DNA of 54,506 nt, taken from positions 1 to 54,506 of the forward strand of contig URET01000005.1 of NCBI GenBank assembly GCA_900546875.1, read 5' to 3'. Position numbers and translations under genes: made by a program. Origin of the DNA: an uncultured Eubacteriales bacterium. Its GTDB lineage: Bacteria; Bacillota; Clostridia; Christensenellales; CAG-314. The notes below the pieces were generated by a model. That model worked only from the letters and a program-made list of their open reading frames with translations, was not told the origin of the DNA and made no database searches. Positions 26,871 to 34,155 of this stretch are shown here, piece by piece. Positions within the stretch are counted from its first letter, which is position 1. Each line of letters opens with the position of its first letter.

Positions 26871-27438
26871 TCATCACTTCTTTTTCCTTGTCTTTCACAA
26901 GTTTATCTATATTGTCGATCTGTTTGTTGATTTCCTTATCCACTTCGGCTTCATAGTCTGCTATCATGTCTTCGCTGAGCGTTTTATCGTTTTTTATCTT
27001 TTTAAGCTTGTCCATCGCGTCACGACGCTCGTTTCTTATGACCACCTTAGTGTCTTCTCCGAGTTTCTTGATCTGTTTAACGAGTTCCTTTCTTCTCTCC
27101 TCGGTGACCTCGGGAAAATTGAGTCTTATTATGGTACCGTCGTTTTGAGGCGTAACGCCGATATTTGCCGCCAATATCGCCTTCTCCACCGCCTTCAGCG
27201 CTCCTTTGTCCCAAACGCTTACGATTAAGGTCCTCGGCTCGGGACTGCTTATATTCCCCATCTGCATAAGAGGTGTGCTCGTTCCGTAATATTCTACGTT
27301 TATTCTTTCAAGCAGTTTCGGATTGGCGCGTCCCGCTCTCATCACGCTGAATTCTCCCTTCATATAATCTGTCGCCTTTCCGCACCCTGTTTCAATCTTT
27401 TCAAACAAAGCCTTGATCTGGTCGTTTGCGTATTCCAT
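26863..27438 (-). CDS. frr: Ribosome recycling factor
   Basis: Frr splits post-termination ribosomes together with EF-G. The 191 residues (usual about 185) have the conserved GRANPKLLERINVEYYGTST region, YDKGALKAVEKAI-like segment (VWDKGALKAVEKAI), LNFPEVTEERRKELVKQIK and VRNERRDAMDKLKK. AGGAGG lies 7 nt before the ATG. It has its own promoter downstream of pyrH and overlaps orf68. Confidence 0.97.
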   Translation of the reverse strand: MEYANDQIKALFEKIETGCGKATDYMKGEFSVMRAGRANPKLLERINVEYYGTSTPLMQMGNISSPEPRTLIVSVWDKGALKAVEKAILAANIGVTPQNDGTIIRLNFPEVTEERRKELVKQIKKLGEDTKVVIRNERRDAMDKLKKIKNDKTLSEDMIADYEAEVDKEINKQIDNIDKLVKDKEKEVMNV

Positions 27439-27494
27439 AACTATGCCTCCTGTTTCTTGATACCTCCGCTCCCGCGGTACATCCGTATTGGTAT

Positions 27495-27523
27495 ATTATA
27501 CAAAATTTTCGCCTCTTTTACAA
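27495..27523 (-). promoter_or_regulatory. Promoter of frr-orf68-aspS
   Basis: Minus strand TTGTAA (27518-27523), 17-nt spacer, TATAAT (27495-27500), in the 104-bp gap between pyrH and frr. Confidence 0.75.
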
Positions 27524-27542
27524 GCGTTTTTCCATACAATTT

Positions 27543-28244
27543 TTATTCTATTACCGTTCCGTTGACCTCTCCGTTCACCGCCTTTACCACCGAATCCTTT
27601 TCTCCGGCGGCAAAGGTTATGATGGGGATCTTGTTTTCCATACACATCGTTACCGCTGTCGCGTCCATGACCTTCAGCTTCTTGTTTATCACTTCCATAT
27701 AGCTTATCCTCTCGTACTTCACTGCTCCGGCATTCTCCTTAGGATCGCTGTCATATACTCCGTCCACATTCTTCCCGAGCAGCAATGCTTCCGCTCCGAT
27801 CTCGGCTGCCCTCAATGCCGCTGCCGTATCCGTGGTGAAATAGGGGCTCCCGGTCCCGCACGCAAATATTACTATACGTCCCTTTTCAAAATGGCTCAGC
27901 GCTTTCCTCACTATAAACGGTTCGGCTATCTTTGTCATATTGATCGCCGTCTGCAGTCTTGTCTGGGCGCCCTGTCTCTCCAGCTCCGCCTGCAAGGCAA
28001 GTCCGTTCATGGCTGTTGCAAGCATACCTATATAGTCTGCGGTCGATCTGTCCATCTCATCTGCCTGTCTCCCGCGCCAGAAGTTTCCTCCGCCGACCAC
28101 TACTCCCACCGATACGCCCATTTCGCATACCTTCTTCAACTGCGCCGATATCTCCTTCACTACCTTATCGTCTATCCCGAATCCCTTTTCCCCGGCAAGA
28201 CTCTCTCCGCTTATTTTCACCAATACCCTCTTATATTTCACCAT
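27543..28244 (-). CDS. pyrH: UMP kinase
   Basis: PyrH phosphorylates UMP to UDP with ATP and belongs to the amino-acid-kinase fold. Motifs: KISGESLAGEKGFGID (N-terminal), VVVGGGNFWRGR, DRSTADYIGMLATAMNGLAL, GTGSPYFTTDTAAALRA, and DGVYDSDPKENAGA. The ATG at 28244 begins MVKYKR; a TTG two codons upstream is an alternative. No ribosome-binding site is visible close to either, because a terminator hairpin with a T-run ends only a few bases before the ATG. Order rpsB-tsf-pyrH-frr is the conserved bacterial one. Confidence 0.96.
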   Translation of the reverse strand: MVKYKRVLVKISGESLAGEKGFGIDDKVVKEISAQLKKVCEMGVSVGVVVGGGNFWRGRQADEMDRSTADYIGMLATAMNGLALQAELERQGAQTRLQTAINMTKIAEPFIVRKALSHFEKGRIVIFACGTGSPYFTTDTAAALRAAEIGAEALLLGKNVDGVYDSDPKENAGAVKYERISYMEVINKKLKVMDATAVTMCMENKIPIITFAAGEKDSVVKAVNGEVNGTVIE

Positions 28245-28248
28245 ATAC

Positions 28249-28273
28249 AAAAAAAGGGAACATTTCTGTCCCC
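28249..28273 (-). terminator. Terminator/attenuator between tsf and pyrH
   Basis: Minus strand stem GGGGACA-GAAA-TGTTCCC (one G-U pair) followed by seven T, ending about five bases before the pyrH ATG. It fits an intrinsic terminator or attenuator that reduces readthrough from rpsB-tsf into pyrH. Confidence 0.8.
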
Positions 28274-28286
28274 TTCCTCCTCAGAT

Positions 28287-28952
28287 TTATTTCTTGATCT
28301 TATCCAGACTTTCCTGAATCTCCTGAACGAAGGTGTCCTGTTTCTTCTCAAGTCCTTCGCCCATTTCATATCTTGCAAACCTTCTTACGGATATCTTCTC
28401 TCCGATCGCGGCTACCGCTTCGTTTATAAGCTGCTGGACAGTCTTGCTGTCGTCCTTTACGTAAGGCTGCTCAAGCAATACTATCTCTTTATAATACTTG
28501 TTTACTTTATTGTCAAGTATTTTCTCTATTACCGCCATGGGCTTCGGATTAGGTTCGTTGAGAGCCTGATTCCTCCATATCTCTCTTTCGATCTCTATCT
28601 TCTTGGGATCGACCTCTTCCTTGGATATCACCAAAGGCTTTGCCGCAGCTATCTGCATCGCAAGATTGTGCACAAGCTCCCTGAACGCGTCACTCCTTGC
28701 CACAAAGTCCGTTTCACAGTTTACCTCAAGAAGAACACCTATCCTTCCGTTCATATGAATGTAACTGTCAACTATGCCTTCGGCGGCGATCCTGCTCGCC
28801 TTCTTGGCTGCAGACGCCATCCCCTTTTCTCTTAAATACTTGATCGCGGCTTCAAAATCACCGTCGGTCTCAACAAGCGCTTTTTTGCAGTCCATCATCC
28901 CGACGCCTGTCGCTTCACGCAATTTCATTACGTCCTGACTGGTAAATGCCAT
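28287..28952 (-). CDS. tsf: Elongation factor Ts
   Basis: EF-Ts is the nucleotide exchange factor for EF-Tu. The 221 residues correspond to the shorter form. Visible are the N-terminal UBA-like domain (DVMKLREATGVGMMDCKKAL), the TDFVAR loop within LLEVNCETDFVARSDAF that contacts EF-Tu, and a C-terminal coiled/helical end. AAGGAG-type sequence precedes the ATG. It follows rpsB by 19 bp. Confidence 0.98.
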   Translation of the reverse strand: MAFTSQDVMKLREATGVGMMDCKKALVETDGDFEAAIKYLREKGMASAAKKASRIAAEGIVDSYIHMNGRIGVLLEVNCETDFVARSDAFRELVHNLAMQIAAAKPLVISKEEVDPKKIEIEREIWRNQALNEPNPKPMAVIEKILDNKVNKYYKEIVLLEQPYVKDDSKTVQQLINEAVAAIGEKISVRRFARYEMGEGLEKKQDTFVQEIQESLDKIKK

Positions 28953-28971
28953 ACTAAACTCTCCTTATATT

Positions 28972-29748
28972 TTATTCGGCTGCTTGTTCGGATTCCTCTG
29001 ATTGCTCCTTAGAAGCTTCTTCCGTTATCTCTTCTTTCTCTGTCACGTCGCCCACGGACAGCACTACGCCTTCCCTTGCTTCTATGACCGCATTGGCTAT
29101 TATCGCCGCCATTATCTTGACTGCACCTATCGCATCGTCGTTACCGGGTATCACGCAATCCACTTCGTCGGGATCACAGTTTGTATCCACTATCGCCACA
29201 ATAGGTATATTGAGCAGCCTTGCTTCATGCACTGCTATGGCTTCCTTCTTCGGATCCACTATAAACAAACATCCGGGCAGTCCCTTCATGTCTTTTATTC
29301 CGCCGAGATTGAGCTCAAGCTTATCTCTTTCGGCTTTGAGCTGCGCAACTTCTTTCTTGGGAAGCAGATCAAGCTCACCCATCTTTTCCATCTGGTTTAT
29401 TTTATTGAGCCTTTCGATCCTTGTCCTTATGGTCTTGTTGTTGGTCAGCGTACCTCCGAGCCAACGGCTGTTCACATAATACATACCGCATCTTTTCGCC
29501 TCGGATTCTATCGCAGCCTGAGCCTGCTTCTTCGTTCCTACAAATAAAACCGACTTCCCCGACGCCGCTATATCCCTCACAAAATTATACGCCTGCTCAG
29601 CAAGAGCTATCGTCTGCTGAAGATCAATGATGTGTATATCATTCCTCGGCTGATAAATATAAGGCTTCATTTTGGGATTCCATCTGCGCGTCTGATGGCC
29701 GAAATGCACTCCGGCTTCAAGAAGCTGCTTCATTGTTACAATTGCCAT
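28972..29748 (-). CDS. rpsB: 30S ribosomal protein S2
   Basis: uS2, 258 residues from the ATG at 29748, which has AGGAG 8 nt upstream; an extension to 29799 has no family match. Conserved segments include LLEAGVHFGHQTRRWNPKM, DLQQTIALAEQAY, RWLGGTLTNNKTI and DTNCDPDEVDCVIPGNDDAI. The C-terminal tail is Glu-rich. It is the first gene of rpsB-tsf-pyrH with a strong promoter and a 110-nt leader. Confidence 0.98.
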   Translation of the reverse strand: MAIVTMKQLLEAGVHFGHQTRRWNPKMKPYIYQPRNDIHIIDLQQTIALAEQAYNFVRDIAASGKSVLFVGTKKQAQAAIESEAKRCGMYYVNSRWLGGTLTNNKTIRTRIERLNKINQMEKMGELDLLPKKEVAQLKAERDKLELNLGGIKDMKGLPGCLFIVDPKKEAIAVHEARLLNIPIVAIVDTNCDPDEVDCVIPGNDDAIGAVKIMAAIIANAVIEAREGVVLSVGDVTEKEEITEEASKEQSEESEQAAE

Positions 29749-29866
29749 TTCTTTTTCTCCTTTTTTTGTTTTTAACCTCCACGCAGTCTTATCTTGCACT
29801 TCTTACCCGTTTCAAAGGGAACACAACTGTGCAAAAAACCGACGTGTGCGTAATAAGCCGTTTGTG

Positions 29867-29895
29867 ATTATACCACAATATTCCTCTGCTGGCAA
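29867..29895 (-). promoter_or_regulatory. Promoter of rpsB-tsf-pyrH
   Basis: Minus strand TTGCCA (29890-29895), 17-nt spacer, TATAAT (29867-29872) preceded by TGG. The start is expected near 29860. Confidence 0.8.
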
Positions 29896-29938
29896 CGTTT
29901 TGACCGCCTTTTTCAAAATTTCTGCCGATATTCCCGTT

Positions 29939-30523
29939 TCATTTATTCCCGGAAGCTTCCTTTTTCTTCTTATTCCTGCATTTTTCCTTTCCCTTCTCTC
30001 CGCGACGCTTGCACTTTCCTTCTCCCTCTTCGGAATGACAACACCCTTTTCCTTCTCCTCCTTCTTCCTTTCCGCATTCGCACTCGCCGCTTTCGTGCCT
30101 GTCATGACAGCACTCGCCTTCCTTGTGATCGCATCCTTCATGCCCGTGATGCTCACAGTCGCCATGCCCGTGATGCTCGCACCCGCATTCGCAACGCACG
30201 TCTATCCCTTCTTTCTCGTCAAAATACTCACTGTGCAGCTTCACATATTCGTCGTAAACCTCGTCAAGCAGTTTTTCGTCCTCTATAGGCTCGAAAATAT
30301 CCTCCCCGTTTTCTTCCGCGATTTTGAATATCACTATCTCGTCTTCCTCTATATCGGCCATTGGTTCCGCCGGCTGAAAAAAGGCAAACCATTCCCCTTT
30401 ATACTCTATCGACGCGACAAAGAAAAAATCCAGAGTTTCTCCGTCCTCCGTAACAAGCTGCACGACTTCATCATCACCTATCTCTTCTTCGTTCTGAGCG
30501 TTCAGAATTTCCTTTTCTTCCAT
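29939..30523 (-). CDS. DUF1292 protein with Cys/His-rich C-terminal tail
   Basis: Residues about 15-105 are a DUF1292 domain (VVQLVTEDGETLDFFFVASI, EWFAFFQPAEP, DEIVIFKIAEENG), the YrzB-like small acidic family. Residues 111-182 form an unusual low-complexity tail with 13 cysteines and 10 histidines among Gly, Glu and Lys (for example CEHHGHGDCEHHGHEGC), which looks like a multi-metal-binding segment. A Lys-rich end follows. The usual DUF1292 protein is about 90-110 residues, so the tail nearly doubles it. It lies 13 bp after ruvX, the conserved ruvX-DUF1292 neighbourhood. The metal-binding role is inference. Confidence 0.88.
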   Translation of the reverse strand: MEEKEILNAQNEEEIGDDEVVQLVTEDGETLDFFFVASIEYKGEWFAFFQPAEPMADIEEDEIVIFKIAEENGEDIFEPIEDEKLLDEVYDEYVKLHSEYFDEKEGIDVRCECGCEHHGHGDCEHHGHEGCDHKEGECCHDRHESGECECGKEEGGEGKGCCHSEEGEGKCKRRGEKGKEKCRNKKKKEASGNK

Positions 30524-30536
30524 TGTCCTTTTCCTC

Positions 30537-30956
30537 CTAAAACCTTTTGCTTTCCATATATGACTGCAGTATCACAGACGCGGCTATCTTGTCTACCGCA
30601 TCCTTCCTTTTTTCTCTTCGCACGTTCCCCTCTATCAATACCCTGTTTGCACTCGCGGTAGACAGACGCTCGTCCCATAATACAACTTCTATCTCTGTTT
30701 TCTGTCTGAGCTCTTCGACAAAACTCCTGACTTTTTGGGTTTGCAGAGTATCCGTGCCGTCAAGGCGGAGAGGCAGCCCGCACACGATCAATTCCACGTC
30801 GTTTTCCCTGATCACGCCGAGTATCCTCTCGAACACCTCTTCGTCCTGCTTTCCTCTGACAATGGTATCAAAGGGAGAACCTACTATCTTCATCGGATCG
30901 GACAAAGCCATCCCGATCCTGACATCTCCCACGTCCAAAGCAAGTATCCTGCCCAT
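30537..30956 (-). CDS. ruvX: Putative pre-16S rRNA nuclease / Holliday junction resolvase (YqgF/RuvX)
   Basis: 139 residues from the ATG at 30956 (GGGGTGA upstream; an earlier in-frame ATG at 30980 adds 8 residues). RNase H-like fold: ILALDVGDVRIGMALSDP with the first catalytic Asp, CGLPLRLDGTDT, LWDERLSTASANRVL (second acidic residue) and KDAVDKIAASVILQSYM near the end. The family matures the 5' end of 16S rRNA in E. coli and was earlier named Holliday junction resolvase. It is followed by the DUF1292 gene, as in Bacillus. Confidence 0.94.
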   Translation of the reverse strand: MGRILALDVGDVRIGMALSDPMKIVGSPFDTIVRGKQDEEVFERILGVIRENDVELIVCGLPLRLDGTDTLQTQKVRSFVEELRQKTEIEVVLWDERLSTASANRVLIEGNVRREKRKDAVDKIAASVILQSYMESKRF

Positions 30957-30983
30957 AATCACCCCGGTAATCTTTTTCAACTT

Positions 30984-31029
30984 AAAACCGGCACAGGCGC
31001 ATATAACCTTTGATCGACGTCTGTGCCGG
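30984..31029 (-). terminator. Terminator between the DUF1015 gene and ruvX
   Basis: Minus strand 9-bp stem CCGGCACAG with CTGTGCCGG and a 24-nt loop, followed by TTTTAAG. The long loop makes it weaker than the others in the window. Confidence 0.6.
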
Positions 31030-31090
31030 GAGTTCGGCTGCCGGACTTACGGTCCGACTAATTTTCATTCCGTAAAATCCTAATTGGGTC

Positions 31091-32329
31091 TTATTCCTTT
31101 ATCTTCCTGGCTTCCACATAGTAACGTTTTTCCACGGCTTCTCCCATAGAAAAAGTCTTTCTCGGAAAAGCTCCTTTTTTCAGCACATAATCAAACAGAT
31201 CATACTTGCTCAAAGGCGGCAGCGTGATCCCTACAGTCCCTTCATTTTCGCACGCTACGCTCCTGAGACTGTCAGTCCCGTGCACATAATCCACCTGAAC
31301 GCCGCCGTGAGCCTCGATATAGCCGTCTATATAGTCCTGCACGGTTTTTACTGCCAACGCCGCATTTGAAGGTAGCATGAAGGGTATTGTTTTCTCCTTT
31401 GTGATGATTTCGCATTCATACTCGCCGCCGCTCAACTTCAGCAACCCTTCCGTAAAATCTTTATCTGCATTGAATACCGCTCTGTGGATAGGTTCAAAAG
31501 CAAGTCCTTCGTCGTGCAGATTCTCTATTTCCACCATCGCAAAGCGTGCGGGATGATCCTCCCTCTTTTCAGGTGCAAGCGACTTCTTTACATTATCCCA
31601 ACATGCTTTTGCCGTCGCAAGGGAATGATTTCCGTCTCCTACCGCGTAAAGCATGATCTCGTCCGTATCGCCGTATTTTTCCTTTATCGCCTCGGGAGAT
31701 ATCAGCGAATTGAGCTGACTGATAACTCTTCCGGTATCTGTGACCTTCCATCCCCTTATATGTCCGCCCTTCATATTCAGCTCGAAATCATAGACCTTTT
31801 CAAGGCTTTCTCTCTGAGCGTACAATCCTTCAATGATCTCTTTCTTCCTGTCGTCGATAAGAAGCATGATGTGAGGAAGCTCCACGGGAGCGTTCTCCCT
31901 GATCTTGACTCTCGGCGGGATACGTGACACCACTGTTCCTTCCGTCGCTCTGATAAGCGCCTTGTCTTCCCTTATAAACGAATAGTCTTCCAGGTCGACG
32001 GCAGCCACCAGACCCAATCTTCTTTCCGTATAAGGGGTGCTCCTTTCGATCAGCACAAAACATGCTCCCGTGTCTTCCCATACGCCGCTTTTCAGATATT
32101 TGTCCATATTGGCATTTATGGCGTCGATACGCTGAGCGTCGTCTTTGCCCAGGTACACCTCGGGGAATATGACGTTAAGCGCCGAAGGCGCACTGCCTAC
32201 GTAATCCTTCAGTTCCTCCCAATATTTCGGTTCACTCGTAAACTGGTCGCAAGCAACCACCGCCCACTTTGTCATATCGGTACCTTTTTTCGGCAATAAA
32301 ACATGTGGGACAACCGTCGTATTTTTCAT
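31091..32329 (-). CDS. DUF1015 family protein
   Basis: The 412-residue protein covers the whole DUF1015 family: AVVACDQFTSEPKYWEELK, IDAINANMDKYL, DDRKKEIIEGLYAQRE and the strongly conserved AVGDGNHSLATAKACW (about residues 229-244), which looks like an active-site loop. Family function is not established. GAGGCTAACG precedes the ATG. It stands between ruvX (46 bp of terminator in between) and the short gene downstream of cdaA. No membrane segment is seen. Confidence 0.9.
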   Translation of the reverse strand: MKNTTVVPHVLLPKKGTDMTKWAVVACDQFTSEPKYWEELKDYVGSAPSALNVIFPEVYLGKDDAQRIDAINANMDKYLKSGVWEDTGACFVLIERSTPYTERRLGLVAAVDLEDYSFIREDKALIRATEGTVVSRIPPRVKIRENAPVELPHIMLLIDDRKKEIIEGLYAQRESLEKVYDFELNMKGGHIRGWKVTDTGRVISQLNSLISPEAIKEKYGDTDEIMLYAVGDGNHSLATAKACWDNVKKSLAPEKREDHPARFAMVEIENLHDEGLAFEPIHRAVFNADKDFTEGLLKLSGGEYECEIITKEKTIPFMLPSNAALAVKTVQDYIDGYIEAHGGVQVDYVHGTDSLRSVACENEGTVGITLPPLSKYDLFDYVLKKGAFPRKTFSMGEAVEKRYYVEARKIKE

Positions 32330-32525
32330 CGTTAGCCTCCGTATTCATGATTTATAAAACGCAAGGGCAACGCCCCCGCGCGAAAACTTCTTCTTTTTAT
32401 CTGCGGCATTTCAGGCTCCGGACAGAAAAAAGTCCTCATCTCCGCACCAAGCCGTAAACATTTTTCCACGGCACAACATAACTTTTCCGTGCCTGCCGGA
32501 ATACAAATCAACGCTTCTTCACGTT

Positions 32526-32663
32526 CTAAAGCAATCTCAGACATACCCACGCTACGAAGGCAAGCACAAAACCTCCGGCAGTGATATACCATTTTGAAAA
32601 ATATACGGAAGCGAAAATTTCCCAAAATCCCGTTCTGTTCTGATTCTTATTCTTTTTCCCCAT
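32526..32663 (-). CDS. 45-residue single-pass membrane protein next to cdaA
   Basis: A short gene begins with ATG at 32663, preceded by a perfect AGGAGG four to five bases upstream, 8 bp after the cdaA stop codon. The product has a basic N-terminus (MGKKNKNQNRTG), an aromatic stretch (WEIFASVYFSKWYI) and one hydrophobic helix (TAGGFVLAFVAWVCLRLL). It is in the polA-coaE-cdaA operon, in the place where cdaR often stands in Bacillota. I do not recognise a family. Location suggests a CdaA-associated or otherwise membrane-bound microprotein (inference). The 32330-32525 interval has no other gene I can support. Confidence 0.7.
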   Translation of the reverse strand: MGKKNKNQNRTGFWEIFASVYFSKWYITAGGFVLAFVAWVCLRLL

Positions 32664-32671
32664 ATCGCCTC

Positions 32672-33514
32672 CTATACTATAAGATCTTTCCTGTCGCTCC
32701 AGAAGTCCGACGAGGCGATCCCATAGGCCCCCGACAATGCCTGAGTAAGACTTTCGGCGTCCATATATCTTTTATACATTCCGTCATGCATCACGGAAAT
32801 AATTCCCGATTCTTCGCTGACAACCACTGCCGTGACGGTAGGATCCGCCTCCGACACACCTATTGCAGCGCGGTGTCTTGTCCCCAGTTCTTTTGGAAGA
32901 TTCGGCCTCTGCGTCAATGGAAGGTAACATCCTGCCGCGACTATTTTGTTTCCCGTTATCAGTATCGCTCCGTCGTGCAAAGGACATTTCGGATAAAACA
33001 ACGTTTCGATAAGCTCGCTCGACAAGTCGGCGTTCATTATGGTGCCGCTGTCCACGATCTGTTCCGATATGGAGTTATTGCATATTATAATCAAAGCCCC
33101 CGTGTCGTTTTTGGAAAGAGACTGACAGCTTTTGACTATACTTGAAATAACACTTTTCTTCTCCTCCGGGGTAAGCGTAAAGCTTTCTTCCGTGTCATAC
33201 TCCTGCTTTATCGCCATTTTGTATAAGTCTCTTCTCATTTCCACGCTGAAAAGCACTACTGTCATTATAAGGGCGGAAGCAAGAATTATATACCAAACAT
33301 ATGCTTCTCTGATAAGGCCGAGAAGCGTAAGCGCGGCAACTATCACTATCACCGTCACGATTATTCCGGAATACCATCCTCCGTGATGTTTCGCGGCGTA
33401 TCCGAGGATAAAAGTGATAAGAAAAAAAGTTGCCAGAAAACTTATAATATCCTGTGCGAGATTCCCGACATCGTACGTTGAAAAATATTCGATTATTCTA
33501 TTTATAAATTCCAT
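32672..33514 (-). CDS. cdaA: Diadenylate cyclase CdaA
   Basis: CdaA makes cyclic di-AMP from two ATP and controls potassium and osmolyte homeostasis in Gram-positives. The 280 residues have three N-terminal transmembrane helices (about residues 22-85), a short coiled linker and a DAC domain with the catalytic DGA (LHDGAILI, about residue 181) and RHR (GTRHRAAIG, about residue 212) motifs, plus VVVSEESG. The usual downstream partner cdaR (YbbR repeats) and glmM are absent here. coaE lies upstream and a 45-residue membrane protein downstream. Confidence 0.95.
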   Translation of the reverse strand: MEFINRIIEYFSTYDVGNLAQDIISFLATFFLITFILGYAAKHHGGWYSGIIVTVIVIVAALTLLGLIREAYVWYIILASALIMTVVLFSVEMRRDLYKMAIKQEYDTEESFTLTPEEKKSVISSIVKSCQSLSKNDTGALIIICNNSISEQIVDSGTIMNADLSSELIETLFYPKCPLHDGAILITGNKIVAAGCYLPLTQRPNLPKELGTRHRAAIGVSEADPTVTAVVVSEESGIISVMHDGMYKRYMDAESLTQALSGAYGIASSDFWSDRKDLIV

Positions 33515-33579
33515 AACAGCCTCTTGCCGCGTTTCCTTTGCAAGCTAAACCGCGTTCTTCCTTCAATATTAACATATTT

Positions 33580-34155
33580 TTACGGAAATTGCAATAAAAG
33601 ACAATCAATTTGTTTATACAAACTTGTTATTTCGCCGTCATTATTGATAATTTTTACTTTATCTCCCTCTCCGCAGGCATTTTGTCTTTTTATTCTGAGA
33701 AGTATCTCCTCTTCCTGCATTTTGTCACGCGCCGCAACTCTCTTTATCCTTTCCTCTTCCCCCGCTTCTATCAGCCATATCTCGTCGAAATCTTTATCCA
33801 TGCCACTCTCGAATAACTGCGGCACCTCGGCAAATACCGCCTTCCCCTTTCCTTCGCTCAGCTGCTTTTCCATCTCTTCGGCAATACGCCCGTAAAATAT
33901 ACCGTTGAGCCTTTCGGTCAAGCTCCGGCTCGCAAATACGTGCCTTCCCAATTCTCTTCTCTGTAATTTACCGTCCTTCACGAATCCTTCACCGAATGCT
34001 TCCGATATCTCGGCAAGTATTTCCGGATCGTTTGCCAGTTCCCTTGCGATCTCGTCGCAGTCCACAACGGTATAACCTCTGCTCCTCAGATACCTGCACG
34101 CTTCACTCTTTCCGCTGCCTATTCCCCCAGTCACGGCAACTCTACTTGGCTTCAT
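33580..34155 (-). CDS. coaE: Dephospho-CoA kinase
   Basis: CoaE phosphorylates dephospho-CoA, the last step of coenzyme A synthesis. The 191 residues have a P-loop GGIGSGKS (residues 10-17), VVDCDEIARELA, the VPQLFESGMDKDFDEIW strand and the lid region RVAARDKMQEEEILLRIKRQ. Its start overlaps the polA 3' end by 14 bp, matching the frequent polA-coaE pairing in Bacillota. Confidence 0.95.
   Translation of the reverse strand: MKPSRVAVTGGIGSGKSEACRYLRSRGYTVVDCDEIARELANDPEILAEISEAFGEGFVKDGKLQRRELGRHVFASRSLTERLNGIFYGRIAEEMEKQLSEGKGKAVFAEVPQLFESGMDKDFDEIWLIEAGEEERIKRVAARDKMQEEEILLRIKRQNACGEGDKVKIINNDGEITSLYKQIDCLLLQFP

Noticed and set aside
29812..30165. 117-residue Lys/Glu-rich frame overlapping the DUF1292 gene
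   Set aside because: It is a frame shadow of the repetitive Cys/His tail.
32332..32625. 97-residue minus-strand frame upstream of the DUF1015 gene
   Set aside because: It is in another frame from the well-supported 45-residue gene with a perfect ribosome-binding site and has no start signal or homology.
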